Assembly: GCF_902825405.1 (NCBI RefSeq)
Contig: NZ_CADEAU010000002.1
Location: forward strand, 1-53,007
Length of the DNA: 53,007 nucleotides
Source: Micromonospora maritima
GTDB lineage: Bacteria; Actinomycetota; Actinomycetes; Mycobacteriales; Micromonosporaceae
Direction: 5' to 3'
Positions 40,470 to 49,000 of this stretch are shown piece by piece. The notes below the pieces were generated by a model, which was not told the DNA's origin, did no database searches, and saw nothing but the letters and a program-made list of their open reading frames with translations. Position 1 is the stretch's first letter; each line of letters opens with the position of its first letter. The translations under genes and the position numbers were made by a program.

Positions 40470-40510
40470 GTGGTGATGGGGCGCCTCCACTCGAGGCGCC
40501 CCATCACCAC
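40470..40510 (-). terminator. intrinsic terminator hairpin, 18-bp perfect stem
   Basis: Arms 40470-40487 and 40493-40510 are exact inverted repeats of 18 bp around a 5-nt loop. The hairpin begins 5 nt past the stop of the minus-strand gene at 40515, as expected for its terminator. There is no U-tract, which is usual in actinomycetes. Confidence 0.85.
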
Positions 40511-40514
40511 TGGC

Positions 40515-40958
40515 CTAGTTGGCGTCGAAGGCCGCGTACAGGCTGGTGTCGCCCGTCGCGTCGAGCGCCTCGGCCGCGACCAGCGGGTTCCAGAAGTCGA
40601 CGTAGCGGCTGATCCTTCCGTCCACCGTCTCCACGACGGAGATGTAGGTCTGGTTGTACGGCTTGCCGGTGCTCAACGCCTGGCCCACGGACTTGAACTC
40701 TGCGATGACCAGGGTGGGGTCGACGGTCTCGTGGAAGCGCAGGTCGATGAACTCCACCTTGAAGTGCTCGGGGAAGTTCCGCATGTAGTCGAAGAGGGCC
40801 TGCTTGCCTTCGACCTTCTTCGGGAAGTCGGCCGGGCCGTACGGGAACTCCAGGACTCCGTCCTCGGTGAACAGATCCACCCACTCCTCGATCCGCCCGG
40901 ACGACAGGTACTCCAGGTGGTTCTTGAAGGCTTGCTGGGCGGTTTCGCGAATGTTCAC
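40515..40958 (-). CDS. SnoaL-like nuclear-transport-factor-2-fold protein
   Basis: 147 aa from GTG 40958, chosen for GAAAGGA upstream; a longer frame to 41036 would run into the operator region. NTF2-like features are HLEYLSSGRIEEWVDLFTEDGVLEFPY, YMRNFPEHF and RYVDFWNPL, typical of ketosteroid-isomerase-like SnoaL proteins. It is divergent from the TetR gene at 41099, with the duplicated operator between them, so it is probably that regulator's target. Substrate unknown. Confidence 0.88.
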   Translation of the reverse strand: MNIRETAQQAFKNHLEYLSSGRIEEWVDLFTEDGVLEFPYGPADFPKKVEGKQALFDYMRNFPEHFKVEFIDLRFHETVDPTLVIAEFKSVGQALSTGKPYNQTYISVVETVDGRISRYVDFWNPLVAAEALDATGDTSLYAAFDAN

Positions 40959-41022
40959 GGCATTTGTCCTTTCTTGGTGCGTGCGATGGGTGTTGAAGGG
41001 GCTCGGGTTGGCGGGCCGGCCA

Positions 41023-41090
41023 CTTAACGCGAACATCTTCGCGTCAACGGTAGCCCATGCGGCGCTAAACGCAAAGCTCTCCGCGTTAAG
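41023..41090. promoter_or_regulatory. duplicated TetR operator (8-N10-8 inverted repeats) and -10 of a leaderless transcript
   Basis: Site 1 (41023-41048) is CTTAACGC-N10-GCGTCAAC. Site 2 (41065-41090) is CTAAACGC-N10-GCGTTAAG. Centres are 42 bp apart, four helical turns. Both share the AACGCGAA/CGCGTTAA core. TAAGAT (41087-41092) inside site 2 is a -10 hexamer only 6 nt before the TetR GTG at 41099, so that mRNA would be leaderless and directly autorepressed. Confidence 0.8.
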
Positions 41091-41098
41091 ATTGCCCC

Positions 41099-41662
41099 GT
41101 GAGTGACCAACGCCAGTCCCGCCCCGGTGGACGCACCGCGCGAGTCCGCGCCGACGTCCTACGCGCAGTCGACGACCTGACCACCGAACAACCGCTGGCC
41201 CAACTGACCCTGGCCCAGGTGGCGGAGCGGTCGGGAGTGCACCTGGGTACCCTCTACCGGCGCTGGGGCTCCCTCGACGGCCTGCTGCTCGACGCGGTCG
41301 CCGAACGCCTTACCGTCCGCTCGCCCGTACGCGACACCGGCAACCTCCACGCCGACCTGGAGGACTACGCCCACCACGTCGCCGAAGACCTCTCCGGCCC
41401 CGACGGAAAGCTCCTGCTGCGCACACTGGTCGCCGTCCGTCTCGGCACCCAGGCGCAACTACCACCCGCCCTCACCCGACGCTACGACGAGATGCAGGCA
41501 CTACTCGATCGGGCCCGCGCACGTGGCGAGAATCCGCCCACACTCCAACAGATCGTCGACGTCGTCGTGGCACCGCTGTACACAGCCCTACTGTTCGGGA
41601 CCACACCAACCAACCCAGCCACCCTCGTCGACCGGCTGCTGAAGCTTCACCCCGACCAATGA
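41099..41662 (+). CDS. TetR-family transcriptional regulator
   Basis: 187 aa from GTG 41099. The DNA-binding helix-turn-helix reads LAQVAERSGVHLGTLYRRWGSL, close to the AcrR/TetR consensus. The C-terminal region matches the TetR_C_11 type (LLRTLVAVRLG). No ribosome binding site is present and a -10 hexamer ends 6 nt upstream, so the transcript is probably leaderless. It likely controls itself and the divergent SnoaL-like gene through the paired operators at 41023-41090. Confidence 0.92.
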   Translation: MSDQRQSRPGGRTARVRADVLRAVDDLTTEQPLAQLTLAQVAERSGVHLGTLYRRWGSLDGLLLDAVAERLTVRSPVRDTGNLHADLEDYAHHVAEDLSGPDGKLLLRTLVAVRLGTQAQLPPALTRRYDEMQALLDRARARGENPPTLQQIVDVVVAPLYTALLFGTTPTNPATLVDRLLKLHPDQ

Positions 41663-41947
41663 CCAGGCCGGCATCGACGTGAACGACCGTGCCCCCACGG
41701 GGCCACCGGCAAGCCATGTTCGCCCTCGCCCGACCGACGCCGGCAGTCCGCGCCGCAGCCTGAACTAGCAGGCTTCCCGCCGACGCGACCCCATCGTGCC
41801 GGCCACTCCGCCCTGCCCGCCAAGATCAACCGGAGTCGCATGGAGACCTGGGGTGTGGTCCTGGGCTGGGCGAACACTGGTCCGGGGAACGGGGGCCACT
41901 CCCTGCCACCCCAGGTGAACCCCCAGGTAGCTAGACTGGGCCCTCGC

Positions 41948-42023
41948 GCCCTCGTAGCTCAGGGGATAGAGCATCGGTTTCCTAAACCGTGTGTCGCAGG
42001 TTCGAATCCTGCCGGGGGCACCA
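41948..42023 (+). tRNA. tRNA-Arg (anticodon CCU), CCA encoded
   Basis: Acceptor 5' GCCCTCG pairs with 3' CGGGGGC (one G-U). The D-arm is GCTCAGGGGATAGAGC. The anticodon arm carries TTCCTAA, so the anticodon is CCU (decodes AGG). The T-arm is CGCAGGTTCGAATCCTGCG-like, with the discriminator A then CCA encoded (42021-42023). Total is 76 nt with CCA. No integrase or duplicated attachment sequence is visible nearby. Confidence 0.95.
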
Positions 42024-42245
42024 GATCACGGCTTCGATCAACGCTCATTGACGGCCGTGCAGGGCTCACGCGTCCGGTGCCCCCGATCGCCCCCGCCACC
42101 TTCGTCCTGTTCGGTGTTGAGCGACCTCTGTCTGAAGGGTCGCCACGGCGATGATTTTCGTTCTGGTAACCGGTCTGTAGTTCCGTGCCCCCGATCTCCC
42201 GGCTCTCCGGGGGACCGTCATGACCGCTACGTACAGGAGGCAAGC

Positions 42246-42899
42246 GTGAAGCTTCTTCTCACCTCCGCGGGCGTCCAGAACCCGAGCATCCGCGATGCGC
42301 TGGTCGACCTGTTGGGCAAGCCGATCGCCGACTCCAGCGCCCTCTGCATCCCCACCGCGTGCCATCCCATGGGCGGGCCGGCATCGGCCTGGCGCTTCAT
42401 CGCCGGTCAGTCGCCGCTACCCATGTGTGACCTGGGCTGGAAGTCGCTGGGCGTCCTCGAGCTGACGGCGCTGCCCAGCATCGGTGAGCAGCGGTGGATC
42501 CCGTGGGTCCGGGAGGCCGACGTCCTGCTGGTGGCCGGCGGCGACGCGACGTACCTGTGCCACTGGATGCGGCAGTCCGGGCTGGCGGATCTCCTGCCGT
42601 CGCTGCGGGACACCGTCTGGGTGGGGTTGAGTGCCGGGAGCATGGTGCTGACCCCACGGATCGGCGCGGACTTCGTCGGGTGGCAGTCCGCGCCCGACGA
42701 CCGCACGCTGGGGCTCGTCGACTTCTCGATCTTCCCGCACCTCGGTCTCGAGCCGGACAACACCATGGCCGGCGCCGAGAGATGGGCGGCCGAGATCGCG
42801 GGTCCGGCGTACGCGATCGACGACCAGACGGCCATCAAGGTGGCCGACGGCACCGTCGAGGTGGTCTCCGAGGGGCACTGGAAGCTGCTCTCCGTGTAG
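42246..42899 (+). CDS. peptidase S51 (dipeptidase E family)
   Basis: 217 aa from GTG 42246; AGGAGG at 42235-42240 sets the start. The nucleophile elbow is GLSAGSM, with catalytic Ser, and the conserved His lies in IFPHLGLE. LLVAGGDATYL precedes them, all as in peptidase E, which cleaves Asp-X dipeptides or cyanophycin-type bonds. Cytoplasmic; no signal peptide. It stands alone between the tRNA and a DUF2750 gene. The true substrate could be another small peptide. Confidence 0.88.
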   Translation: MKLLLTSAGVQNPSIRDALVDLLGKPIADSSALCIPTACHPMGGPASAWRFIAGQSPLPMCDLGWKSLGVLELTALPSIGEQRWIPWVREADVLLVAGGDATYLCHWMRQSGLADLLPSLRDTVWVGLSAGSMVLTPRIGADFVGWQSAPDDRTLGLVDFSIFPHLGLEPDNTMAGAERWAAEIAGPAYAIDDQTAIKVADGTVEVVSEGHWKLLSV

Positions 42900-43050
42900 C
42901 CGCAGCCACCAGTGGTCGGCGCACCGATGACGAGCGACGGCACGCCGGCGACGACATCGACGTCGCGCCTGCCGACGCGGACGAGGCAGAGGAGTACGGC
43001 TGTCCGATCGCGGCGGCATGGGCGCCGTCGCCCTGCTACCGTCGCGGGCC

Positions 43051-43437
43051 ATGAGCCAGAGCGGATCCCAGGCGGCAGCCTTCTTTCGTGAGGTCGCGCA
43101 TCATCACGTCGTCTGGTTCGTCCGCGACGACGCCGGCAGCCCCGCGCCGATGACCTCCAACGGCAAGCGGGCCGCTCCGTACTGGTCGACGCTCGCTCGC
43201 GCCCAACGGGCGGCCGAGACCTGGGGACACGGGCTGCGGGCCGAATCGATGTCGCTGGAGCACTGGCGGGGCGAGGAGTTGCCGGGACTGGCTCGCGACG
43301 GCTTCCTCGTCGGCATCAACTGGACCGGAGCGCGACTTGTCGGGTGGGAGTTCACCGTCGACGAGGTCCGCAACCGGCTCGCCGTCGCCCTGGGTGAACC
43401 ACTCGACGGCGACGAGGGAACGGCAGCCGTCCGCTGA
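43051..43437 (+). CDS. DUF2750-domain protein
   Basis: 128 aa from ATG 43051. The DUF2750 pattern is visible as VWFVRDDAG, APYWSTLARAQRAAETWG, LEHWRGEELPGLARDGFLVGINWTG and GWEFTVDEVRNRL. The family has no known reaction. It ends 28 nt from the convergent VOC gene. Start chosen because upstream codons add only low-complexity sequence. Confidence 0.8.
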   Translation: MSQSGSQAAAFFREVAHHHVVWFVRDDAGSPAPMTSNGKRAAPYWSTLARAQRAAETWGHGLRAESMSLEHWRGEELPGLARDGFLVGINWTGARLVGWEFTVDEVRNRLAVALGEPLDGDEGTAAVR

Positions 43438-43465
43438 CAGTCGGCACCGATGCCGACCGAGTCGC

Positions 43466-43852
43466 TCAACCGACCTTGGAGACGATCTCCACGAGGTTCC
43501 CGTCCGGGTCGCGGAGCAGCGCGTTGCGGTTGCCGTTGCCCGAGTCGTGCGGATGCCGGACCGGAGGCGCACCGGCGGCGGTCAGCCGGGCGAAGGCCTC
43601 GTCGACGTCGTGTGTCCACACGACCAGCGCCATAACGGGCCGTCCCGGCTCGGCGGTGACGCCGTGGGCGCGCCGGGCCGCCTCGACCGTGCCGAGCCCG
43701 AGGGTGAATCCGCCGAGACGGAGCTCGACGTGCTCCGGGACGCCCTCGGTGGGCGTCCGGAACGTCTCCGCGAAGCCGAGCAGGTCGCGGTAGAAGCGGA
43801 TGCCGGCCTCGATGTCGGAGGTGTAGAGATTGACGAGCGCGCTCTCGAACAT
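43466..43852 (-). CDS. VOC-superfamily (glyoxalase/bleomycin-resistance-like) protein
   Basis: 128 aa from ATG 43852. Two beta-alpha-beta-beta-beta halves are visible: SALVNLYTSDIEAGIRFYRDLLGF at the front and LRDPDGNLVEIV at the end, with the metal-type residues (His ~ELRL region, Glu in LVEI) partly kept. VOC proteins bind or convert small ligands. It is followed by a P-loop kinase gene upstream in the same direction. Function unknown. Confidence 0.85.
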   Translation of the reverse strand: MFESALVNLYTSDIEAGIRFYRDLLGFAETFRTPTEGVPEHVELRLGGFTLGLGTVEAARRAHGVTAEPGRPVMALVVWTHDVDEAFARLTAAGAPPVRHPHDSGNGNRNALLRDPDGNLVEIVSKVG

Positions 43853-43862
43853 GCGTCCGACC

Positions 43863-44336
43863 CTACGCACCGGCGAGGCGTTCCAGGTGCCCCACGACAG
43901 TCTCGACCGGCGCCGACGCGTCGACCTCGGCGGTGGCGGTGGCCCGCAGCAGGGGCTCGACCTCGGCGAGGTTGCGCAGGATCTCGGCCCGTTCCTCGGC
44001 TCGCCTGCCGTACGGGTTGTCGGTGCGGCCGGCGATGCGCGTCAGCAGCACCTCGGCCGGTGCGCTGAGCAGCACCACGTGGTCGAAGCTCGGATAGAAC
44101 CGGCCCTGGTTGCTCTTGCAGCCGGCGACGAACAGATGCCCGGTGCTCTGCCCGGCGAGCAGGTCGGCGATCGCGTCCTCGCGCCAGACCCAGTCGGCCG
44201 AACCGTCGGCCAGGGTCACCCACCGGCTCCAGCGGTCGGAGTCGGTGTCCACGGTGCGGTGGCCCCGGGCGGCCAGGATCCGCAGCGCGGTCGACTTGCC
44301 GGCGCCGGACATGCCGGTGACGAGAACCTTCGCCAT
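43863..44336 (-). CDS. P-loop small kinase / AAA-type nucleotide-binding protein
   Basis: 157 aa from ATG 44336. Walker A is GMSGAGKST at the N-terminus, DTDSDRW follows, and WVWRED plus an Arg-rich lid (LTRIAGRTDNPYGRRAEERAE) resemble shikimate/gluconate-kinase-like AAA_18 proteins. It would phosphorylate a small metabolite. The gene sits 14 nt after the stop of the methyltransferase gene upstream, on the same strand. Confidence 0.85.
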   Translation of the reverse strand: MAKVLVTGMSGAGKSTALRILAARGHRTVDTDSDRWSRWVTLADGSADWVWREDAIADLLAGQSTGHLFVAGCKSNQGRFYPSFDHVVLLSAPAEVLLTRIAGRTDNPYGRRAEERAEILRNLAEVEPLLRATATAEVDASAPVETVVGHLERLAGA

Positions 44337-44350
44337 CGGGTGAGCGTCGG

Positions 44351-45088
44351 TCAGCCCGGCAGCCGGTAGACCGACACGTGCGAGCGGGATCCGGCGGTGA
44401 ACTCCGCACCGCGCCAGTCGGCGTGCCGGCTCTCCAGGGTGAAGCCGGCCAGCTCGCCCATCAGGTCCAGTTCGGACGGCCAGACGTAGCGGTGCGGGGT
44501 GCGGAAGACCTGCGCCTCCCGGCCCGCGCCGAAGTGGAAGTGGTGCGACACCACCCGCTGCCGCAGCACGTCGTAGGTGTCCAGGCCGATGTAGCCGTCC
44601 TCGGTGTGCCACACGGTCGCCTGCTGGCCCGGGGGGAGCTTGCGCAGCTCCGGCACCCACAGCTCGATCACGAACCGTCCGCCCGGCCCGAGGTGGCGGG
44701 CGGCGTTGCGGAAGCAGGCCACCTGCTCGGCCTGGGTGAGCAGGTTGGCGATGGTGTTGTAGACCAGGTAGACCAGGCTGAACTCGCCCGGCACGGTCGC
44801 GGTCGCCATGTCGCCGACGACCACCGGGACCGTGGCCGCGTCGACCTTCGTCCGCAGCCGGTGCAGCATGGGCACGGACAACTCGATCCCGCTGACCGGC
44901 ACGCCGCGCCCGGCGAGGGGTACGGCCACCCGGCCGGTGCCGACGGCGAACTCCAGGGCGCGCCCGTCACCGGCGAGCGCGGCGAGGCGGTCGACGGTGG
45001 GCCCGAGCACGTCCGGCGCGAACATCCCGGTGCCCGGGGTGTCGTAGCGCCGGGCCGCGTCGGCGTCCCAGATCTCCTCCTGGCGCAT
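44351..45088 (-). CDS. class I SAM-dependent methyltransferase
   Basis: 245 aa from ATG 45088, preceded by a weak GGAGGAG. Motif I is LEFAVGTGRVA, followed by GIELS and HLGPGGRFVIELW. The C-terminal half is beta-rich with a TPHRYVWPSELDLM segment, typical of Methyltransf_25-type small-molecule enzymes. Same strand as the kinase and the IMPase-like gene. Substrate unknown, and there is no sign that it belongs to the 1-36 kb cluster. Confidence 0.88.
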   Translation of the reverse strand: MRQEEIWDADAARRYDTPGTGMFAPDVLGPTVDRLAALAGDGRALEFAVGTGRVAVPLAGRGVPVSGIELSVPMLHRLRTKVDAATVPVVVGDMATATVPGEFSLVYLVYNTIANLLTQAEQVACFRNAARHLGPGGRFVIELWVPELRKLPPGQQATVWHTEDGYIGLDTYDVLRQRVVSHHFHFGAGREAQVFRTPHRYVWPSELDLMGELAGFTLESRHADWRGAEFTAGSRSHVSVYRLPG

Positions 45089-45136
45089 CCACCCACCATG
45101 GTCCCGCCCCGCCCGCCTGTCGACAGGTTTACGTCG

Positions 45137-45970
45137 TCAGCCGGCGAGGTGCGCCCGCACGTCCTGGTGCAGGCGCGGATTGGCGATGGCGAGGATCCTG
45201 TGCCGCCGTACCTCACCGCGTCCGAGGCCACGGACGATCGCGCCGAAGTCGATCGGCTCGCCCGCCGGGTCGGTCACCGTCCCGCCCGCCCGGGCCACCA
45301 ACTCGTACGCCAGCGTCTCGTAGGACGGCTGGCCGAACTCGTGGTCGACGAAGCCGTCCACCTCACCGACGGCGATCCGGGCGGCGACGATGGCGCCGTC
45401 GACCGTGGCGAGCAGCTTCGGGCCGGCGAGCAGCGTCAGTGGCGGGTTCCGGCGGCGGTTCCGCTTCAGGAGCGACACCACCAGGAACGCGTCCTCGACC
45501 TGCTGGACGCCCGAGCAGGCCGCCGCTCGCGTGTCGCCGCCCAGGCTGGAGACGTGCGCCCCGGTGTGCGGGTCGGCCCAGACGACGCGCGGGATCTGGA
45601 TGTCCGCGATCGCGCCGCTGAGAAACTCTCCGTCGAGGGTGTACTCGTACACCGCCACCGCCGACTCCCGGACGCCGTGGAAGGTCAGGGTGGTGTTGCA
45701 GTACGGGTCGCAGACGACCATCCGTGGTTCGTCGCCCAGCCGCACCAGGCCGGCCTCCTCCGAGAAGACCTGGCCCTGGAAGCCTCGCCGGCGCAGCGCG
45801 TCGAAGAGGACCTGCTCGGCGACGTCGTCGACCTTGTGCGCGGTGTGCCCACCGCCCTTGTCCTGGGTGACCTCACCGAGGGAGGTGGTCGCGGCGGCGT
45901 CGGACAGTGCCGGCCGGACCGTCTCGGCGATCTCGGCGGCCAGGTCGAACGTCAGCGGTCGGTGCGCCAC
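45137..45970 (-). CDS. inositol-monophosphatase-superfamily protein with altered metal motif
   Basis: 277 aa from GTG 45970. FSEEAG gives the metal-binding Glu pair of the IMPase/FBPase fold, and VDGFVDHEFGQPSYETLAYELVARAGG is the C-terminal motif region. The central DPxDG(T/S) is changed to DPYCNTT, so the second Asp, a metal ligand, is Cys and the Gly is Asn. Activity may be lost or altered. Its start is 4 nt from the stop of the membrane protein gene upstream, suggesting an operon. Confidence 0.78.
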   Translation of the reverse strand: MAHRPLTFDLAAEIAETVRPALSDAAATTSLGEVTQDKGGGHTAHKVDDVAEQVLFDALRRRGFQGQVFSEEAGLVRLGDEPRMVVCDPYCNTTLTFHGVRESAVAVYEYTLDGEFLSGAIADIQIPRVVWADPHTGAHVSSLGGDTRAAACSGVQQVEDAFLVVSLLKRNRRRNPPLTLLAGPKLLATVDGAIVAARIAVGEVDGFVDHEFGQPSYETLAYELVARAGGTVTDPAGEPIDFGAIVRGLGRGEVRRHRILAIANPRLHQDVRAHLAG

Positions 45971-45974
45971 TTCC

Positions 45975-47162
45975 TCAGCCTCTCGCCTGCTCGTCGGCTT
46001 CGATGTCGGCGAAGCATGTCTCGCACACCGTACGCCTGCTCGCGCGGTGCAGCCGGCTCCGCCGGCGCCAGATCAGCCGCGTCGTGCAGACGTCGCAGTA
46101 GTGCGGCGGCAGGATCTGTTCCCGCACGGCGACGAGGATCGCCGCGCCCAGCAGGCCCAGCAGGACGCCGAACGCGTAGCAGAGGACCTGGCTCACCCGG
46201 CGCAGCTCGGTGAGGTCGGTGATGGTGAGAACCGCGAACAGCGTGGCCGGCGCGTACAGCGCGATCGACATGGCGAAGATCCAGGCGCCGGGGCTGCGGC
46301 TGTGGATGTCGGCCGACCGGTAGAAGCCGGTCGACGGCCGTACGGCCTGGAGGACGGGCGGCGCCAGGGCGAGCGCGAGGCTGACCGCGGCCATGTCGGT
46401 GTAGCCACCGAACACGAGCGCGATGGTCAGGGCGGAGGAGAACAACCCGACGCAACCGGCGAACGGCAGCATCGCCAGGTTGCGGAAGCGCGATTCGCTG
46501 TGCAGCCCGAAGAGGTAGGCGATCTCGGCCCGGCCGGACGGATAGAAACCGATCTTGCGGACCGTGCCGGGGCCCACGCCCTGGGCCAGCGAATGGTATT
46601 CGGAGGAATCCACCCGGCATCGTAGCGACAGTTCGGGTGAGTGTTCGAGATTGACGACGGTGCGGGGGGCCGATGGGGCATGGACGGCGAAGCCCAGCCG
46701 CCAGGTCTGGAGCACGCCGTCGCCGCCGACCAGGAAGAACAGGCTCGCGCTCGTGAAGGCGAGATGCAGTTTTCCCGACGCGCCCCGCAGTTCCCGGGAC
46801 GGCACCTCGATGAGCAGGCGGGAGTCGGTGGTGACCTGACGCGCGCTGATGACACGGCCGCTTCCGGTGACGCTCAGGTCCGTGACGCGGGGCGGCGCCG
46901 TGCCGGTCGCCCGGAGGGCGTCCAGCGGCAGGGGCACGGCCAGTTCGACGAGACGGGTCCACGGGCTGCGGCTGCGTGCCGGCACGGGCGTGTCGATGTC
47001 GACGTGGACGGTGCCGACGTAGGTGGCCGGCGCGTCCACCACCCGGAGCCGGACCACGGCGGCGCCTCGCTCCGCGTACTCGTGCAGGAGGTCGTGCACC
47101 CGAATTCCATCGAATCGCTGCAGATTGGCGCTGAGGTCTGATGAGACAGGGGATGACACCAT
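45975..47162 (-). CDS. membrane protein with C-terminal cytosolic zinc ribbon
   Basis: 395 aa from ATG 47162 (GAGGGAGG upstream). The first ~230 residues are a beta-rich soluble domain. Four hydrophobic segments follow from ~255 (for example LPFAGCVGLFSSALTIALVFGG and ATLFAVLTITDL). The tail carries two CxxC pairs (CDVC, CETC), a likely zinc ribbon. I do not recognise the family. It is transcribed together with the IMPase-like gene, 4 nt apart. Confidence 0.7.
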   Translation of the reverse strand: MVSSPVSSDLSANLQRFDGIRVHDLLHEYAERGAAVVRLRVVDAPATYVGTVHVDIDTPVPARSRSPWTRLVELAVPLPLDALRATGTAPPRVTDLSVTGSGRVISARQVTTDSRLLIEVPSRELRGASGKLHLAFTSASLFFLVGGDGVLQTWRLGFAVHAPSAPRTVVNLEHSPELSLRCRVDSSEYHSLAQGVGPGTVRKIGFYPSGRAEIAYLFGLHSESRFRNLAMLPFAGCVGLFSSALTIALVFGGYTDMAAVSLALALAPPVLQAVRPSTGFYRSADIHSRSPGAWIFAMSIALYAPATLFAVLTITDLTELRRVSQVLCYAFGVLLGLLGAAILVAVREQILPPHYCDVCTTRLIWRRRSRLHRASRRTVCETCFADIEADEQARG

Positions 47163-47268
47163 CGGCCTCCCTCGACCACGGAAACAGCCGGGCGGGTAGT
47201 GACGACGGTAGCGCGGGACGCAATAACGTCTTCTCGTCGAACCATTCCAAAGTGGTAGGAGAAAGGCC

Positions 47269-48078
47269 GTGCCTGTTCGTTCCGTCGTGTTCGCCACCGC
47301 CGAGGACCTCGCGACCCAGACGGCACTGGAGATCGCCCGTGGCTTGCGCGACGCCGCGTCGGCGGGCCGGCGCTACCTCCTGGGCTGCCCGTCCGGACGC
47401 AGCGCCACCCGTACCTTCCGCGTGCTCGCCGAGGTGGTGACGGAACGGCGCATCCCCGTCTCCGGCCTCGTCGTGGTCGCGCTGGACGCGTACGTGCAGA
47501 CCGCGGCCGACCGCTTCGTGCCGGTGCCGGCGGACCGCCACCACAGTTGCGAGCGGTACGTCACGACGGAGATCGTCGGACCGCTCAACCGGGGACTGCG
47601 CCCGGCGGACCGGATCCCCGACGCGCAGGTCTGGGTCCCCGGGCCCGACCGTCCCGCCGATCTCGACGCGCGGATCCGCGCGCACGGCGGCATGGACCTG
47701 CTGATCCTGGCGTCCGGTTCGGGCGACGGCCATGTCGGCTTCAACGGGCCGGGCTCGGCTCGGCAGAGCGTGACGCGGGTGGTCCGCCTGGAGGATTCCA
47801 CCCGGCGGGACAACCTCCGCACGTATCCCGCGTTCGGGTCCGTGGACGAGGTGCCCACGCACGGCGTCACGATGGGGATCGCGACCATGGCCGAGTTGGC
47901 CCACCGCGCCGTGCTGCTCCTGCCCGGCCCGGAGAAGGCGACCGCGTTCCGGCGCGTACGGCGGTGCCGCGACTACGACCCCGAGTGGCCGTCGTCGGTG
48001 GTCGCCGCGTGCGCCGACGGGGTGGTCTACGCGGACGTTTCCGCTGCCCAGGGCCACGGGAGAGCGGCGGAGCGATAG
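47269..48078 (+). CDS. glucosamine-6-phosphate deaminase/6-phosphogluconolactonase-family protein
   Basis: 269 aa from GTG 47269 (GAGAAAGG upstream). NagB-like features are LGCPSGRSAT (phosphate loop), VVALDAY (active-site Asp), GSGDGHVGFNGPGSA and GVTMGIATM. The segment around Asp is modified from the LDEY seen in true NagB. It would isomerise or deaminate an amino-sugar phosphate or a related sugar. It is divergent from the membrane protein gene, with 106 bp between. No sugar cluster is visible. Confidence 0.85.
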   Translation: MPVRSVVFATAEDLATQTALEIARGLRDAASAGRRYLLGCPSGRSATRTFRVLAEVVTERRIPVSGLVVVALDAYVQTAADRFVPVPADRHHSCERYVTTEIVGPLNRGLRPADRIPDAQVWVPGPDRPADLDARIRAHGGMDLLILASGSGDGHVGFNGPGSARQSVTRVVRLEDSTRRDNLRTYPAFGSVDEVPTHGVTMGIATMAELAHRAVLLLPGPEKATAFRRVRRCRDYDPEWPSSVVAACADGVVYADVSAAQGHGRAAER

Positions 48079-48186
48079 CCTGCGACCAGAAGGCTGCGTG
48101 GCGTGACGATCGGGGCTCGCGGACGCCGGAGGGTCACCGTCGGTACCCTGCTAGTCCTGGCCTGCCCGCGACGACATGAGGTATTC

Positions 48187-48963
48187 GTGAACGATCTTCG
48201 AGTGGTGGCGTTCGACCTCGACGACACCCTGGCGATTTCCAAGTCCCAGATCGATCGTCGGATGGCGGACCTGCTCGGCCACCTGCTCACCGAGGTGGAC
48301 GTCCTGATCATCTCGGGCGGGCGGTTCGAGCAGTTCCAGTCGCAGGTGCTGACCCACCTCGACCTCACCGAGGAGCAGCGCGACCGGCTGCACCTGATGC
48401 CGACCTGCGGCACCCGCTACTACCGCTGGTCGGACGGGGACTGGCGGCAGGTCTACGCCGAGGACCTGACCGATGCCGACAAGGCCCGGGTCGTCGCGGC
48501 GCTCACCGAGTCGGCGCAGGCGCTCGGCCTGTGGGAGGCGAAGACCTGGGGCGACATCATCGAGGACCGGGGCAGCCAGATCACGTTCTCGGCGCTGGGG
48601 CAGTCCGCCCCGCCGGCGGAGAAGTACGGCTGGGACCCGGACGGTGACAAGAAGAAGCGGCTGCGGGACGCGGTCGCGGCGAAGCTGCCGGACCTGGAGG
48701 TCCGGGGCGGCGGCTCGACCTCGATCGACGTCACCCGCAAGGGCGTGGACAAGGCGTACGGCATGCGGAAGCTGCTGGAGTGCCTGGACCTGAAGATCGA
48801 CAACGTGCTCTTCGTCGGTGACCGCCTCGACGTGGGTGGCAACGACTACCCGGTCAAGGCCATGGGGATCCGCAGCGTCGCCGTCACCCGCTGGGAGGAG
48901 ACGGCCGACTACGTGGAGAGCCTGGTCGACGACCTCGTGAAGCAGCGGGCCGAGCGCGCCTGA
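48187..48963 (+). CDS. HAD-IIB family phosphatase/phosphomannomutase-like
   Basis: 258 aa from GTG 48187. The nucleophile motif is FDLDDTLA, the second motif ISGGR, a cap with IEDRGSQITFSALG, and the final motif VGDRLDVGGND. The C2 cap order matches eukaryotic-type phosphomannomutase and sugar phosphatases of HAD subclass IIB. It would hydrolyse or isomerise a sugar phosphate. It lies 108 bp after the NagB-like gene and may be functionally linked with it. Confidence 0.87.
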   Translation: MNDLRVVAFDLDDTLAISKSQIDRRMADLLGHLLTEVDVLIISGGRFEQFQSQVLTHLDLTEEQRDRLHLMPTCGTRYYRWSDGDWRQVYAEDLTDADKARVVAALTESAQALGLWEAKTWGDIIEDRGSQITFSALGQSAPPAEKYGWDPDGDKKKRLRDAVAAKLPDLEVRGGGSTSIDVTRKGVDKAYGMRKLLECLDLKIDNVLFVGDRLDVGGNDYPVKAMGIRSVAVTRWEETADYVESLVDDLVKQRAERA

Positions 48964-49000
48964 CCTCCGCCACCGGCGGCCGGGCGCGCTCGGCCGGTCG

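Noticed and set aside
41948-42023. tRNA-Arg as attachment site of an integrated element
   Set aside because: No integrase, excisionase or duplicated tRNA 3' end was seen in the window.
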